From assembly GCF_040459645.1 (NCBI RefSeq), contig NZ_JARVHQ010000001.1:1922001-1986000 (forward strand): DNA of 64,000 nt, written 5' to 3'. Positions 34,688-45,419 of the stretch are shown here, in pieces. Numbering within the stretch: position 1 is the first letter of the stretch; each line of letters begins with the position of its first letter. The translations under genes were made by a program, and so were the position numbers. Source of the stretch: Bacillus cereus group sp. RP43 (lineage in GTDB: Bacteria; Bacillota; Bacilli; Bacillales; Bacillaceae_G). Below the pieces are notes generated by a model that did not search any database, was not told the DNA's origin, and worked only from the letters and a program-made list of their open reading frames with translations.

Positions 34688-35620
34688 ATGGTACATTACA
34701 ATAATCAAAATAGTTTACATCAAATATTTACACTAAAGGGAACAGTTATAAGAGATATTTTCCCGCAAATTTTATTATATATATGCGTTTCAACGATAGT
34801 AACTGTGATTAATTATTATTATGTAGAAATAAAAATGAATCAAACTCCTTGGGTAATTGTTGGAGGGGCTTTAGGTCTACTGTTAGTTTTTCGTACTAAC
34901 ACTGCTTATGATAGGTATTGGGAAGGTAGAAAGTTATTTGGCACGATTGGTGCTTGTACTAGAAATTTAGCAGTTAGTTTTTTATGTTATTGGGAGTCTG
35001 AAGAGGAAAATACGGATAAGGAAAAACTAAAATTTTTACATTTATTAATTGCTTTTCCAAAGTTAGCGAAAGGACATTTGAGAGATGAAAAAGATTTATC
35101 TGAAATAAAATCATTGTTTGATATTTGTTCTGAGAAGGAACGAGAAATCTTGGATAAGTCTATTCATTTACCGATTAGTATAGTTTTTATGTTAAAAACT
35201 ATACTATCAAAAGGTTTGAAAACCGGTCAAATTCATCCCAATGCAATAATTAATATGGAAGCTGATTTGAATACTCTGCTTACGGCTGTGGGTGGATGTG
35301 ATCGGATCAAAACAACGCCTATTCCTTTTGCATATTTTGCTCATATTAAAATTTTACTGCTCATATTTTGCGGGACTTTACCGATTGGTCTTGTTGATAG
35401 CCTTGGATGGTTTACAGTACTTGCAACTACGTTTATAAGTTTTGCATTTATAGGGATTGAAGCAATAGGAGTTGAAATTGAGGATCCATTTGGTCAAGAT
35501 CCAAACGATCTTCCGCTAGAAGGGATTTGTATAGGGGTAGAAACGCATTTAGTGAATTTATTTAATCAAAACGCCCTATTAGAAGTAGTGGATTTCAATC
35601 TTGATAAAAAAATCATCTAA
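34688..35620 (+). CDS. Bestrophin-like anion channel protein (UPF0187/YneE family)
   Basis: 310 residues. The family marks LLLVFRTNTAYDRYWEGRKL (near residue 68) and GCDRIKTTPIPFAYFAHIK (near 217) are intact, with four main transmembrane helices. The late acidic segment EIEDPFGQDPNDLPLEGIC is also conserved. Bacterial bestrophins form pentameric channels; transport in bacilli is not defined. The ATG at 34688 is preferred (AAGAGG 11 bases before), although the frame stays open 20 codons upstream over the small peptide ORF. Confidence 0.88.
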   Translation: MVHYNNQNSLHQIFTLKGTVIRDIFPQILLYICVSTIVTVINYYYVEIKMNQTPWVIVGGALGLLLVFRTNTAYDRYWEGRKLFGTIGACTRNLAVSFLCYWESEEENTDKEKLKFLHLLIAFPKLAKGHLRDEKDLSEIKSLFDICSEKEREILDKSIHLPISIVFMLKTILSKGLKTGQIHPNAIINMEADLNTLLTAVGGCDRIKTTPIPFAYFAHIKILLLIFCGTLPIGLVDSLGWFTVLATTFISFAFIGIEAIGVEIEDPFGQDPNDLPLEGICIGVETHLVNLFNQNALLEVVDFNLDKKII

Positions 35621-35689
35621 TCCTTCATTGTGTACGATGATTAAAATTTAAAAATCTTGTCAAGAGCCAGTTTACGGCTTAACGACGGC

Positions 35690-35845
35690 TTTATCCCGCT
35701 ATTTGTGGGCAGTAAAACTTCCATCTCAAAACCTGGCGGATGCAAGGAAGTTAGGTGGAAGATAACTTCCAGTAAATGCCCGATTGGTGAGGGCTAATAA
35801 TCAGTGGGGATGGACAAAACCCCCACTGATTAAAGTTTCACTTTA
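35690..35845 (+). repeat. bcr1-type repeat, full-length copy (156 bp)
   Basis: TTTATCCCGC to TTTCACTTTAT with TTTAT at both ends, colinear with the copy at 61433. Inner complementary blocks (CAGTGGGGATGG... CCCCCACTG) give it secondary-structure potential. It fills the middle of the 381-bp gap between the bestrophin gene and the deiminase gene at 36002; the rest of that gap shows no gene. Confidence 0.88.
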
Positions 35846-36001
35846 TATTTTTTATATAAATATATAATATCTCTCCGTGCTATAATCCATTCATGAAATG
35901 TGCACGTTTTAAAAATTGTAATGAAAAGAGAAATGAATTGGGCAATAGTGGGTTTATTGAAATAAGTTATTCAATCATTATTAAAAAGTGAGGTAAATAA
36001 T

Positions 36002-36979
36002 ATGGAACAAAAACATAATGGAATTATTTTTACTGCAATACCAGATAAATCGAATGAATATTATCGACCATTTTATGAAGACATTATTTATTTTAATGAA
36101 TACTTAAATGAAAATAAAGCATTTACCGATCAACTTATATCTTTATCTGTTGAAGAGCAAGACTTTCATACAAACTTTTTTGAGTATGATGATATTTGGC
36201 TAAGAGATGTTGCACCAGTTGTAACAAATCATCTAGTTAAATTTAAATATCAACCAAATTACTTACCGAAAGATCAAGGACGATATTTAGATCAACAATT
36301 TAATAAATGGTTGAAAAAGAACGACTTTGAATATGTGACATCTCCATTGATATTAGACGGTGGAAATCTTATTTGGAATAAAAAAGATACTGTTATATTA
36401 ACAGAACGCATATTTGATGATAATTATGATTGGACGGAAGAAGAAATTATAGAGCAACTGGAATGGGATTTAGATGCGAGCCGAGTTATTATTATTCCTG
36501 CTGAAGAAGGGGATGTACTAGCACACGCAGACGGAATGGTTAAATTTATTGATGAACATACAATGTTTATTAGTGATTTTTTAGGAGATCATGAATTTAG
36601 ATATAATGTTCAAGAGATGATTCAAGAACAAATGCCAGAAGCTGAATTTATAGTTGTTCCTTCTTCATATACAGAAAAGGGGCAATATGATCAAGAAATA
36701 GCATCGGCAAAAGGGTTATATATAAATATTTTAGAAACATGTGATACGATTTACGTTCCTAAGTTTGGATTAGCTAAAGATGGGGAAGTTTTACGATATA
36801 TTCAACAACATACGGAGAAACAAGCTATTCAAATTCATGTAGGAGAAATATCGACAATGGGAGGCGCAATGAATTGTTTAACGTGGTATTGTCCACTTCA
36901 TTTGTTACCTTCAAATATGAAGAGAATGAAAAATCAGAATGAAGATTTTTCAATTAGGAAGATTTTTGATTGGTTTTAA
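36002..36979 (+). CDS. Agmatine deiminase / PAD family protein, divergent member
   Basis: 325 residues, no signal peptide. The PAD-fold blocks are recognisable but divergent: YDDIWLRDVAPV, ILDGGNLIWN, LAHADGMVKF and the nucleophile Cys292 in GGAMNCLTWYC. The usual opening HEGTWLQWP is replaced by a different sequence, so the substrate may not be agmatine. AGTGAGG lies before the ATG. The MerR-family gene follows within 40 bp, so regulator and enzyme are probably cotranscribed. Confidence 0.85.
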   Translation: MEQKHNGIIFTAIPDKSNEYYRPFYEDIIYFNEYLNENKAFTDQLISLSVEEQDFHTNFFEYDDIWLRDVAPVVTNHLVKFKYQPNYLPKDQGRYLDQQFNKWLKKNDFEYVTSPLILDGGNLIWNKKDTVILTERIFDDNYDWTEEEIIEQLEWDLDASRVIIIPAEEGDVLAHADGMVKFIDEHTMFISDFLGDHEFRYNVQEMIQEQMPEAEFIVVPSSYTEKGQYDQEIASAKGLYINILETCDTIYVPKFGLAKDGEVLRYIQQHTEKQAIQIHVGEISTMGGAMNCLTWYCPLHLLPSNMKRMKNQNEDFSIRKIFDWF

Positions 36980-37019
36980 TAAATAAGTTTTAAAGAAAAT
37001 GTATTCAAGGGGTAAGTAT

Positions 37020-37841
37020 ATGTATACAATTACTGAGTTTTCGCGGATTTGTAAAATGAGTACACGGATGCTAAGGCATTATGACAAAGAGGAGATATTA
37101 AAACCAGCATATGTGAACCCGGAAAATGGGTATAGATATTATGAGCAAGGGCAGTTAGAAATAGCGCTAAAAATTAAAAGGCTAAGGGAGTATAAGTTCC
37201 CTCTACCGAAAATTAAAATAATTCTTCAGTCAACAGATCAAGATTCATTTATTAAACATATGCAAGAACAAATTATAGAGTTGTCTCATGAGGTGAAACA
37301 AAATTTACAGGTTATTTCTGAAATGAACGAAATGGTAAGTATGAATAATGGTTTAAATATCGCTCGTCATAGAAGTTACGATATATTAATTGGAATGAGA
37401 AATGAAATAACGGTAATTGCTCAAAGATTACAAATAGATATAGATGATATGGATGATTATTTTTATGACTTATATGAAAAAGTACAAAAAAATAGCTTTC
37501 AAATAGTCGGTTCGCCATCTACAGTTTTTTATGATGAAGAGTATATTCCAAATCACAGTGATATTGAATTAAGAATTCCGATTATGGATGAGGACAATAC
37601 AGGCGTATTACAAGAATGCGAAATAAAAAAGCTAAATCAGCATCAAATCGTTACTACTATGCATTATGGTAGCTATGACTATATAGGTTATGCTTATATG
37701 GCGTTAGAAGAGTGGGTTGAAAGAAATGGTTATATAATAGATAGTCACCCATATGAAGTCTATATAAAGGGACCTGAATGTGATTGTTTAGTAGAGGAGT
37801 ATGTGACACAAATTTGTTTTTTAGTTAAGAAAATAGGATGA
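37020..37841 (+). CDS. MerR family regulator with GyrI-like ligand-binding domain
   Basis: 273 residues. The N-terminal MerR winged helix is clear (ITEFSRICKMSTRMLRHYDK and NPENGYRYYEQGQ), then a coiled-coil linker (about 80-115). The C-terminal GyrI/BmrR-type domain ends with VYIKGPECDC and CFLVKKIG. Such regulators bind small amphipathic ligands and activate promoters with 19-bp spacers. Three such promoters lie at 32694, 37851 and 39711, making this their likely controller. GGGGT lies before the ATG at 37020; seven in-frame codons upstream are not supported. Confidence 0.9.
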   Translation: MYTITEFSRICKMSTRMLRHYDKEEILKPAYVNPENGYRYYEQGQLEIALKIKRLREYKFPLPKIKIILQSTDQDSFIKHMQEQIIELSHEVKQNLQVISEMNEMVSMNNGLNIARHRSYDILIGMRNEITVIAQRLQIDIDDMDDYFYDLYEKVQKNSFQIVGSPSTVFYDEEYIPNHSDIELRIPIMDEDNTGVLQECEIKKLNQHQIVTTMHYGSYDYIGYAYMALEEWVERNGYIIDSHPYEVYIKGPECDCLVEEYVTQICFLVKKIG

Positions 37842-37850
37842 GAATAAGGA

Positions 37851-37881
37851 TTGACATTAACATTATGTCAATCCTTATTCT
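37851..37881 (+). promoter_or_regulatory. MerR-type promoter of the amidohydrolase gene
   Basis: TTGACA, 19 bp, TATTCT; the spacer opens with TTAACA-TTA-TGTCAA. A larger 17-bp perfect inverted repeat (37841-37857 with 37865-37881) covers the whole promoter and could also act as the terminator of the MerR gene. Confidence 0.7.
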
Positions 37882-37922
37882 ATGTACGAAAGCAATTTAT
37901 CATAATAAAAAGGAGAGAGAAT

Positions 37923-39665
37923 ATGAGAAGAACAATCATGATTATTTGTCTGATTCTAAGTATGGTATGGATTTCGGCATGTACTTCTGGAGTAGGAGAA
38001 GGTGAGAGTGGTAGCGCTGTTCTACCTAATCAGTTGCCGAAGAATGTAGTGTTTAAAAATGGTACAATCTATACTTCTAATGAAAAGCAAGACATCGTAG
38101 AGGCTGTAGCCGTTAAAGAAGGGAAAATTACATTTGTTGGTTCAAACAAGGATGTAGAAGGATTTATAAATGAAGATACGAAAGTGGTGGATTTACAAGG
38201 ACGTTTTATCCTCCCTGGTTTTGTGGACAATCATAATCATATATTTGAAGCGAAATCACCAGCAGCAGGGAATTGTAGTGTCTCACCAGATGCTTCTCTG
38301 CAAGAACAACGCTCGTATTTAAAGGTTTGTAAAAAAGATGTTAAAGATGGGGAATGGATAAGCGGAACTGGATTTAGTTTAGAAGAGCTGTTAAAAGATA
38401 TGGACGAAAAATCAGAACAACAAACTCCATTACAAGTTCTTGATGAGTTATTTCCTAATAATCCAGTGTTAATTATGGAAAGAACCTCTCATTCTGTATG
38501 GGTTAATTCAAAGGCACTCAAGTTAGCTGGAATAAATAAAGATACGAAAGATCCGCAAGGCGGAAGAATCATTCGAGATCCTGAATCAGGAGAACCATTT
38601 GGTATTCTTTATGATACAGCTGGGGATATTGTGATGGAAAAAGCATGGAATTCTCAATCAAATCTGTTTGAAAAAAATTATGAAGGTTTGTTAGACGGTT
38701 TAGGTGAGGTTGCAAAGAATGGTATTACTACAGTCGGTGATGGACGTCTCTATTGGAAACGAGGCTGGTTAGATGTTTGGAATAAAGTATATGATGAGAA
38801 AAAGCTAACAACGCGAGTAGTACTTCGTCCATGGGTATATCCGAATTTAAATGAAGCAGAACAAATGGAGTATTTCAAAAAAATTAAACGTGATGATTTG
38901 TCATCCCGAATGCTTATAAATCAAGTGAAAATGTATAGTGATGGAATTAGTATTAATAGTACAGCTAAAATATTAGAAAAATATAAGTTTGAGTGGTTTA
39001 AAGGAACTCCATATGGTTTGAACTATATTCCAGAAGAAAAGATGAAGTGGTGGTTGACTGAACTCAATAAAATTGGTTACGGTGCACTCATTCACGCGAT
39101 TGGAGACGGCGGGGTAAGAGAGAGTTTAAATGCAATTGAAGCTGCGAAAAAAGAAGGGGCAAACCAGCCTTATACGCTCACGCACGTGGAAATGGTAGAA
39201 GATAGTGATATAAATCGTTTTGCTAATTTAGGTATTAGCGCTGATTTTCAAGTAGGTCATGATTTTGCAGAAGATCCAAAACAAAGCTGGGCAAGTACGT
39301 ATTTTTCAAATCAGCAAATGAAACGAATTATGCCGCTAGGACGAATTTGGAAAACAGGAGCAAATGTATCACTTAGTAGTGATTGGGATGTAAATGAACT
39401 GAACCCACTTGTGACGATTTCGAATGCATTAAGTATTGATGAAAAGGGTTTGTCTGATGTATACGCAGCTATTGATGCCTATACAATTAAGCCAGCTAAA
39501 GCGCTAGGTCTTGATAACACTACAGGTTCGATTGAAGTAGGGAAATCAGCTGATATGGTATTACTAAATGAAGATATTACTAAAATGAGTGCCGATAAGA
39601 TTCCGAATGCGAAAGTTTTAGTGACGGTTTTACAAGGAGAAGTAGTGTATCACAAGGAGAAATAA
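37923..39665 (+). CDS. Amidohydrolase family lipoprotein (YtcJ-like, amidohydrolase 3)
   Basis: 580 residues. A lipoprotein signal with lipobox ISAC (Cys about 19) precedes a metal-dependent amidohydrolase: FKNGTIYTSNEKQDIVEAVA, GRFILPGFVDNHNHIFEA (HxH metal site), the carboxylate region VKMYSDG, HAIGDGGVRES, THVEMV and LSSDWDVNE. YtcJ/NfdA-type enzymes cut formamides and related exocyclic amides. Substrate unknown; the neighbourhood suggests a link with deiminated or amide compounds (inference). GGAGAGAG lies before the ATG at 37923. It has a MerR-type promoter. Confidence 0.88.
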   Translation: MRRTIMIICLILSMVWISACTSGVGEGESGSAVLPNQLPKNVVFKNGTIYTSNEKQDIVEAVAVKEGKITFVGSNKDVEGFINEDTKVVDLQGRFILPGFVDNHNHIFEAKSPAAGNCSVSPDASLQEQRSYLKVCKKDVKDGEWISGTGFSLEELLKDMDEKSEQQTPLQVLDELFPNNPVLIMERTSHSVWVNSKALKLAGINKDTKDPQGGRIIRDPESGEPFGILYDTAGDIVMEKAWNSQSNLFEKNYEGLLDGLGEVAKNGITTVGDGRLYWKRGWLDVWNKVYDEKKLTTRVVLRPWVYPNLNEAEQMEYFKKIKRDDLSSRMLINQVKMYSDGISINSTAKILEKYKFEWFKGTPYGLNYIPEEKMKWWLTELNKIGYGALIHAIGDGGVRESLNAIEAAKKEGANQPYTLTHVEMVEDSDINRFANLGISADFQVGHDFAEDPKQSWASTYFSNQQMKRIMPLGRIWKTGANVSLSSDWDVNELNPLVTISNALSIDEKGLSDVYAAIDAYTIKPAKALGLDNTTGSIEVGKSADMVLLNEDITKMSADKIPNAKVLVTVLQGEVVYHKEK

Positions 39666-39710
39666 AGAGTCACCTTATAAAGTTGCTACAAGTAAATGAA
39701 TATATTCCTG

Positions 39711-39741
39711 TTGACCTTAACACGATGTCAAAGTATAGACT
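39711..39741 (+). promoter_or_regulatory. MerR-type promoter of the cytosolic agmatine deiminase
   Basis: TTGACC, 19 bp, TAGACT; the spacer opens with TTAACA-CGA-TGTCAA. An alternative TATAGA lies two bases further left. Same design as the sites at 32694 and 37851. Confidence 0.7.
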
Positions 39742-39772
39742 GGACGTACATTCAGAAAAGGGGTGAACATGT

Positions 39773-40819
39773 ATGAGAAATATAGAAAATAGTTTGTTTT
39801 ATATGCCTGCAGAATGGGAGAAACATGAGGGAACATGGCTCCAATGGCCTCATGACAGAACTCATAGAGGTGAAGGTTACAGAGCTAAGTTAGATGATAT
39901 TTGGGTAACGATGGCAAAGGAGCTTCATTACGGAGAAAATGTGCATATTGTTGTATATGATGAAGAAGAAAAAGCACATGTCCAATCGAAGTTAATTGAA
40001 GCGAAAGTGAATATGGTTAAAATTGATTTCTTAATTCAAGAAACTAATGATATTTGGATCAGAGATAATGGACCGATATTTGTAAAAGATAAAGGGGGGA
40101 ATCTCCGCCTAACACACTGGGTATTTAATGGTTGGGGGGATAAATATCCGTATGAAAACGATGCTGTTATACCAACTAAAATAAGTGAAATGTATAGCAT
40201 TCCAAAAGTTGAATCTAGTGTCTGTCTAGAAGGTGGAGGAATTGAGATAAACGGAAACGGGACCTTAATGGCAGCGAAAACTTCTATTATAAATGAGAAT
40301 CGAAATCCTACACTAAGTCAAGAAGAGATTGAAATGGAGTTAACGAAGTATTTTGGGGTAACGAATTTTATATGGATAACTGGTATTCGCGGTGAGGATA
40401 ATTATGATGAAGATACGGATTACCATATTGATGGGGCAGCACGTTTTGTAAATGAAAATACGATTCTTTATGAATATGATCCTTTTGGGGAAGGAGAGTC
40501 GTACCTTTTGGAGGCGCAAGAAAAACATTATCAAGAATTGCGACAAGCAAGAAATATAGATGGAAATCCATTTCAGCTCATCCCAGTACCTGTAACAAGA
40601 CAAGTGGTAAAAGAGGCAGACTGTAAAGGTTCGTATTTGAATTTTTATATTGGCAATGAAGTTGTATTGGTTCCTATATACGGTGATGAACATGATAAGT
40701 TAGGGCTTCAAATTATTGAAGGGCAATTTCCAGGTAGAAAAGTTGTTGGTGTTTATGTAAATGAATTGTATGCGTATGGTGGTATGATTCATTGTGTGAC
40801 GCAGCAGCATTTAGAGTAA
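39773..40819 (+). CDS. aguA: Agmatine deiminase
   Basis: 348 residues, no signal peptide. All family blocks are intact: MPAEWEKHEGTWLQWPHD, NDIWIRDNGPIF, FNGWGDKYPYENDA, LEGGGIEINGNGT, DYHIDGAARF and the catalytic Cys341 in GGMIHCVTQQH. The enzyme hydrolyses agmatine to N-carbamoylputrescine and ammonia. No aguB (carbamoylputrescine amidase) or antiporter gene is adjacent. AAAAGGGGTG lies before the ATG. It resembles the lipoprotein version at 32753 closely, suggesting duplication within this locus. Confidence 0.9.
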   Translation: MRNIENSLFYMPAEWEKHEGTWLQWPHDRTHRGEGYRAKLDDIWVTMAKELHYGENVHIVVYDEEEKAHVQSKLIEAKVNMVKIDFLIQETNDIWIRDNGPIFVKDKGGNLRLTHWVFNGWGDKYPYENDAVIPTKISEMYSIPKVESSVCLEGGGIEINGNGTLMAAKTSIINENRNPTLSQEEIEMELTKYFGVTNFIWITGIRGEDNYDEDTDYHIDGAARFVNENTILYEYDPFGEGESYLLEAQEKHYQELRQARNIDGNPFQLIPVPVTRQVVKEADCKGSYLNFYIGNEVVLVPIYGDEHDKLGLQIIEGQFPGRKVVGVYVNELYAYGGMIHCVTQQHLE

Positions 40820-40832
40820 AGTGATTCAAATG

Positions 40833-40870
40833 AAAAAAGCATGCAGAGCATATACTCTGCATGCTTTTTT
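40833..40870. terminator. Bidirectional terminator
   Basis: AAAAAAGCATGCAGAG / CTCTGCATGCTTTTTT with a 6-base loop, between the convergent aguA and pepF genes. Confidence 0.95.
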
Positions 40871-42658
40871 CTACAATGCTGAAAACTCTTCAATAAGTGC
40901 ATTAAAACGATTTAGTGCACTTTCAATCGGTTCTGGCGTAGTTAAATCAACGCCAGCTTTTTTCAGTAGGTTTAATGGATAGTCAGAACTTCCACCTTTA
41001 AGGAATTCAATATAATTTTTCTGAGCATTTGGATCGCCGCTTAATAATTTATCGGCGATTTGGATTGCAGAGGCGAAGCCCGTTGCGTATTTGTACACGT
41101 AAAATGGACGGTAGAAATGAGGGATTCTAGACCAGCCATATTTTACTTCTTCGTCAAATACGAGGGAGTCGCCATTATATTCTCTAAATAACTTTTCATA
41201 AATTTCACTAAAGACTTGGGCATTTAATGGTTTACCTTGCTGAGCCATTTCATGTGTGATTTTTTCAAACTCAGCAAACATGATTTGTGTAAAGAAAGTA
41301 CCTTTAAAGCTCTCGATAAAATGGTTAATTAAATGATTACGCACGTTCGTTTCTTTTGCTTCTTTTAATAAATAGTGAATTAATAATACTTCATTTACTG
41401 TAGAAGCGACTTCTGCAACAAAGATAGTATAGTGTGCAGAAATTCTTGGTTGGTATCCGTGTGAGTAATGCGTATGCATACCGTGGCCACATTCATGAGT
41501 TAGAGTGAAAAGGCTATTTAAATCATCGTGATGATTTAAAAGAATGAAAGGATGAACACCGTATACACCAAAGTTATAAGCGCCAGAACGTTTTCCAGGT
41601 GTTTCTCTCACGTCTATATAGCGTTTATCTTTAAAGCTTTTTAATGTTTCGATATATTCTTCACCTAAAGGAGCTAGTGACGCGATCATTATGTCAAACG
41701 CTTCGTCGTATGGAATGTCTTGCTTTACACCTTTTACTAAATCAACACTCAAGTCGTATTGTCTTAGTTCATCTACATTTAATTTTTCTTTTCTAAGTTC
41801 ATTATATGTATGTAATGATTGAATGTTTTTTTTCGTCGTATCGATTAAATTTTCATATACTTCTTTCGGAACCATATCGCCAAATAATGATTTTTCTAAA
41901 GCTGATGGATATTTTCTTAGCTTTGAAACAGTAACATTATTTTTAATAGCAGCAGATAGAGTAGAAGCGATAGAGTTTTTTAACTGAACATATGGTTTGT
42001 AATAAGCTTTATAAGCTTCTTTACGTTTCTCACGATTCTCATCTTCTATTAACTTTGCATACATTCCACGCGTTAAATTTACTTTTTTTCCATCATCAGT
42101 AGTCACGTCGCCAAATAGTATATCTGCATTATTTAACATGCCAAATGTATGCTGCGGGGAGGAAAGTGCTTCACCCATTTGTGATAAAATCTCTTCTTGG
42201 TCCTTATTCAATACGTGTTTTTTATAACGGTATAGTTCAAATAAGTCTTCTTTATAATATTGTAAGCCTTCTGCTTCTTCTATGTAAGCATGTAATGTGT
42301 TTTCATCTACGCTAAGTAAGAATGGGGAAAAGAAAGATTTAGCTGCACTTACTTTCACGTGTAATTGTGATACTTTATCGACAAGGGATTGAGCGTCAGT
42401 ATCGCGTGTATCAAGATCAGATTGTAATCGTGCATAAGCGAACATTAAAGATATTATGCTAGAAATTTCTTCACTCTTTGTTAAATAAGCTAATAAACTA
42501 TTGCCATCGTGAATATTTCCATTAAACTTGTGTAATTCATTCGTTAATACTTCAATTTTATGAAAATCGCTTTCCCAATCTTCAATTGTATGGTAAATAT
42601 CCGTTAAATCCCATTTTTCTTTATCAGCTACTTGTAGTCGATCTTTAAGTTCAGTCAT
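40871..42658 (-). CDS. pepF: Oligoendopeptidase F (peptidase M3)
   Basis: 595 residues, cytosolic zinc endopeptidase that trims oligopeptides of about 7-17 residues. The catalytic motif HECGHGMHTHYSHG holds the HExxH zinc ligands, and the third ligand Glu lies in VAEVASTVNEVLL. The N-terminal domain (DLTDIYHTIEDWESDF) is of normal length. ATG at 42658 is chosen because AAAGGA is 8 bases away, against 1-2 bases for the ATG at 42664. Monocistronic. Confidence 0.95.
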   Translation of the reverse strand: MTELKDRLQVADKEKWDLTDIYHTIEDWESDFHKIEVLTNELHKFNGNIHDGNSLLAYLTKSEEISSIISLMFAYARLQSDLDTRDTDAQSLVDKVSQLHVKVSAAKSFFSPFLLSVDENTLHAYIEEAEGLQYYKEDLFELYRYKKHVLNKDQEEILSQMGEALSSPQHTFGMLNNADILFGDVTTDDGKKVNLTRGMYAKLIEDENREKRKEAYKAYYKPYVQLKNSIASTLSAAIKNNVTVSKLRKYPSALEKSLFGDMVPKEVYENLIDTTKKNIQSLHTYNELRKEKLNVDELRQYDLSVDLVKGVKQDIPYDEAFDIMIASLAPLGEEYIETLKSFKDKRYIDVRETPGKRSGAYNFGVYGVHPFILLNHHDDLNSLFTLTHECGHGMHTHYSHGYQPRISAHYTIFVAEVASTVNEVLLIHYLLKEAKETNVRNHLINHFIESFKGTFFTQIMFAEFEKITHEMAQQGKPLNAQVFSEIYEKLFREYNGDSLVFDEEVKYGWSRIPHFYRPFYVYKYATGFASAIQIADKLLSGDPNAQKNYIEFLKGGSSDYPLNLLKKAGVDLTTPEPIESALNRFNALIEEFSAL

Positions 42659-42744
42659 AATCATTTCCTTTCTAAATATGTAGTTATATTCCTATATAAC
42701 TATGAAATACAACAAATTGCAAAAAATCCCTGCTGAAAATTGAA

Positions 42745-42770
42745 AAGCCTTGCTGTAAATAGCAAGGCTT
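42745..42770 (-). terminator. Terminator of the arylamine acetyltransferase gene
   Basis: AAGCCTTGCT / AGCAAGGCTT; on the minus strand TTTTCAATTTT follows. Confidence 0.82.
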
Positions 42771-42776
42771 AAACAG

Positions 42777-43568
42777 TTATAGTGTAATTCCGAACTTCGA
42801 ATGTAAAAGATTTGTATATTGCTCGTCTGTAACTTCTTCTTTAGATTTTTTACCGTCTTTTGTTATTGTAAGACTATCTTTTGTTAAAGAAGCGTGTCCG
42901 TCATGTGTAAGTTTTACAATAAGAGGTACTTTGTTAAATGGTGAGCCCTCATGTTCAACGATGATTTTTTGTGCTGCATTCACTTTCGTTTCATCCACTT
43001 CTTCTATATAAAATGCATAGCCTAACGTCCAATCATCAGCAGAAGATTGATCCAGAAACTCATTGTTTTTACGCATTTCTAAAATGTAATTTCCTTTTTC
43101 AGTTGTTTCTTTGCGAATACGATAATCTCCTGTTACTGAGTGAATGACTGCACCTGAGAAAGGAACAGGTGCAAGAGGTAAGTATGATCCGAATCCCACT
43201 TCAATTAAATACAGTTCATGATGATGTTTTAAAACAGTTGCGATATGTCCGGAATCGACAGCCCATATAGAGTTTGCAGCATTATAAACTGTCCCTGAAA
43301 TTAAATAAACATCCAATCCAAAGTCTTTAAGAAAGTAATACATAGTAGGATTTAGTTCATAACAAAGACCGCCACGGTTGTTTACTAAAATTTTTTCTTT
43401 TAAATTCTCTTTTAATATTTCTTTAAAGTTATTTTCGAGAATATTTAAGTTTTCAAATGGAACAGTTTGGGCCATTCCATACATAATTTGAGATAAATCT
43501 TCAAATGATATGGTTTCTTTTTCTTCTATATGTAAACGTGCGAAAAATTGTTTTTGAAAGTCTGTCAT
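42777..43568 (-). CDS. nat: Arylamine N-acetyltransferase
   Basis: 263 residues. The enzyme moves acetyl from acetyl-CoA to aromatic amines through a Cys thioester. The nucleophile is Cys69 in NNRGGLCYELN, the His is His108 in DSGHIATV. The third position, usually Asp in VDVGFG, is Glu123 here (LIEVGFGSYLPL). A Cys-His-Glu triad has been described for a B. cereus NAT (BACCR NAT3), and this gene fits it. The ribosome site before the ATG at 43568 is GGAGG-like. Single-gene unit. Confidence 0.93.
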   Translation of the reverse strand: MTDFQKQFFARLHIEEKETISFEDLSQIMYGMAQTVPFENLNILENNFKEILKENLKEKILVNNRGGLCYELNPTMYYFLKDFGLDVYLISGTVYNAANSIWAVDSGHIATVLKHHHELYLIEVGFGSYLPLAPVPFSGAVIHSVTGDYRIRKETTEKGNYILEMRKNNEFLDQSSADDWTLGYAFYIEEVDETKVNAAQKIIVEHEGSPFNKVPLIVKLTHDGHASLTKDSLTITKDGKKSKEEVTDEQYTNLLHSKFGITL

Positions 43569-43721
43569 AGAAATCCCTCCGTCATACTTTTATAGATAAA
43601 TTGTATACAATTTTGAATCCGATGTGAATTTTAAACTATGTGGGGTACTTGTGGAATAGTTGAATTCATATTTTGAAAAATAATGTGAGAGATTAAAAGA
43701 TTGTTACTTTACTAACTGTAG

Positions 43722-45326
<1,605 letters not shown>

Positions 45327-45336
45327 ATTGGTGATG

Positions 45337-45379
45337 AAAAAGAAGAGGTAGACTGAAATATAAGTTTCCTCTTCTTTTT
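45337..45379 (+). terminator. Terminator of the amylase gene
   Basis: AAAAAGAAGAGG / CCTCTTCTTTTT with a 19-base loop. Confidence 0.85.
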
Positions 45380-45419
45380 ACATTGTTATCATGCTTGAAT
45401 CTTTATTTTGATAAACGAA

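Noticed and set aside
35880..36001. An imperfect inverted repeat (ATTGAAATAA / TTATTCAAT) before the deiminase gene at 36002, as a possible fourth MerR site.
   Set aside because: It lacks the TTnACA-N3-TGTnAA core and a matching -35/-10 pair with a 19-bp spacer.
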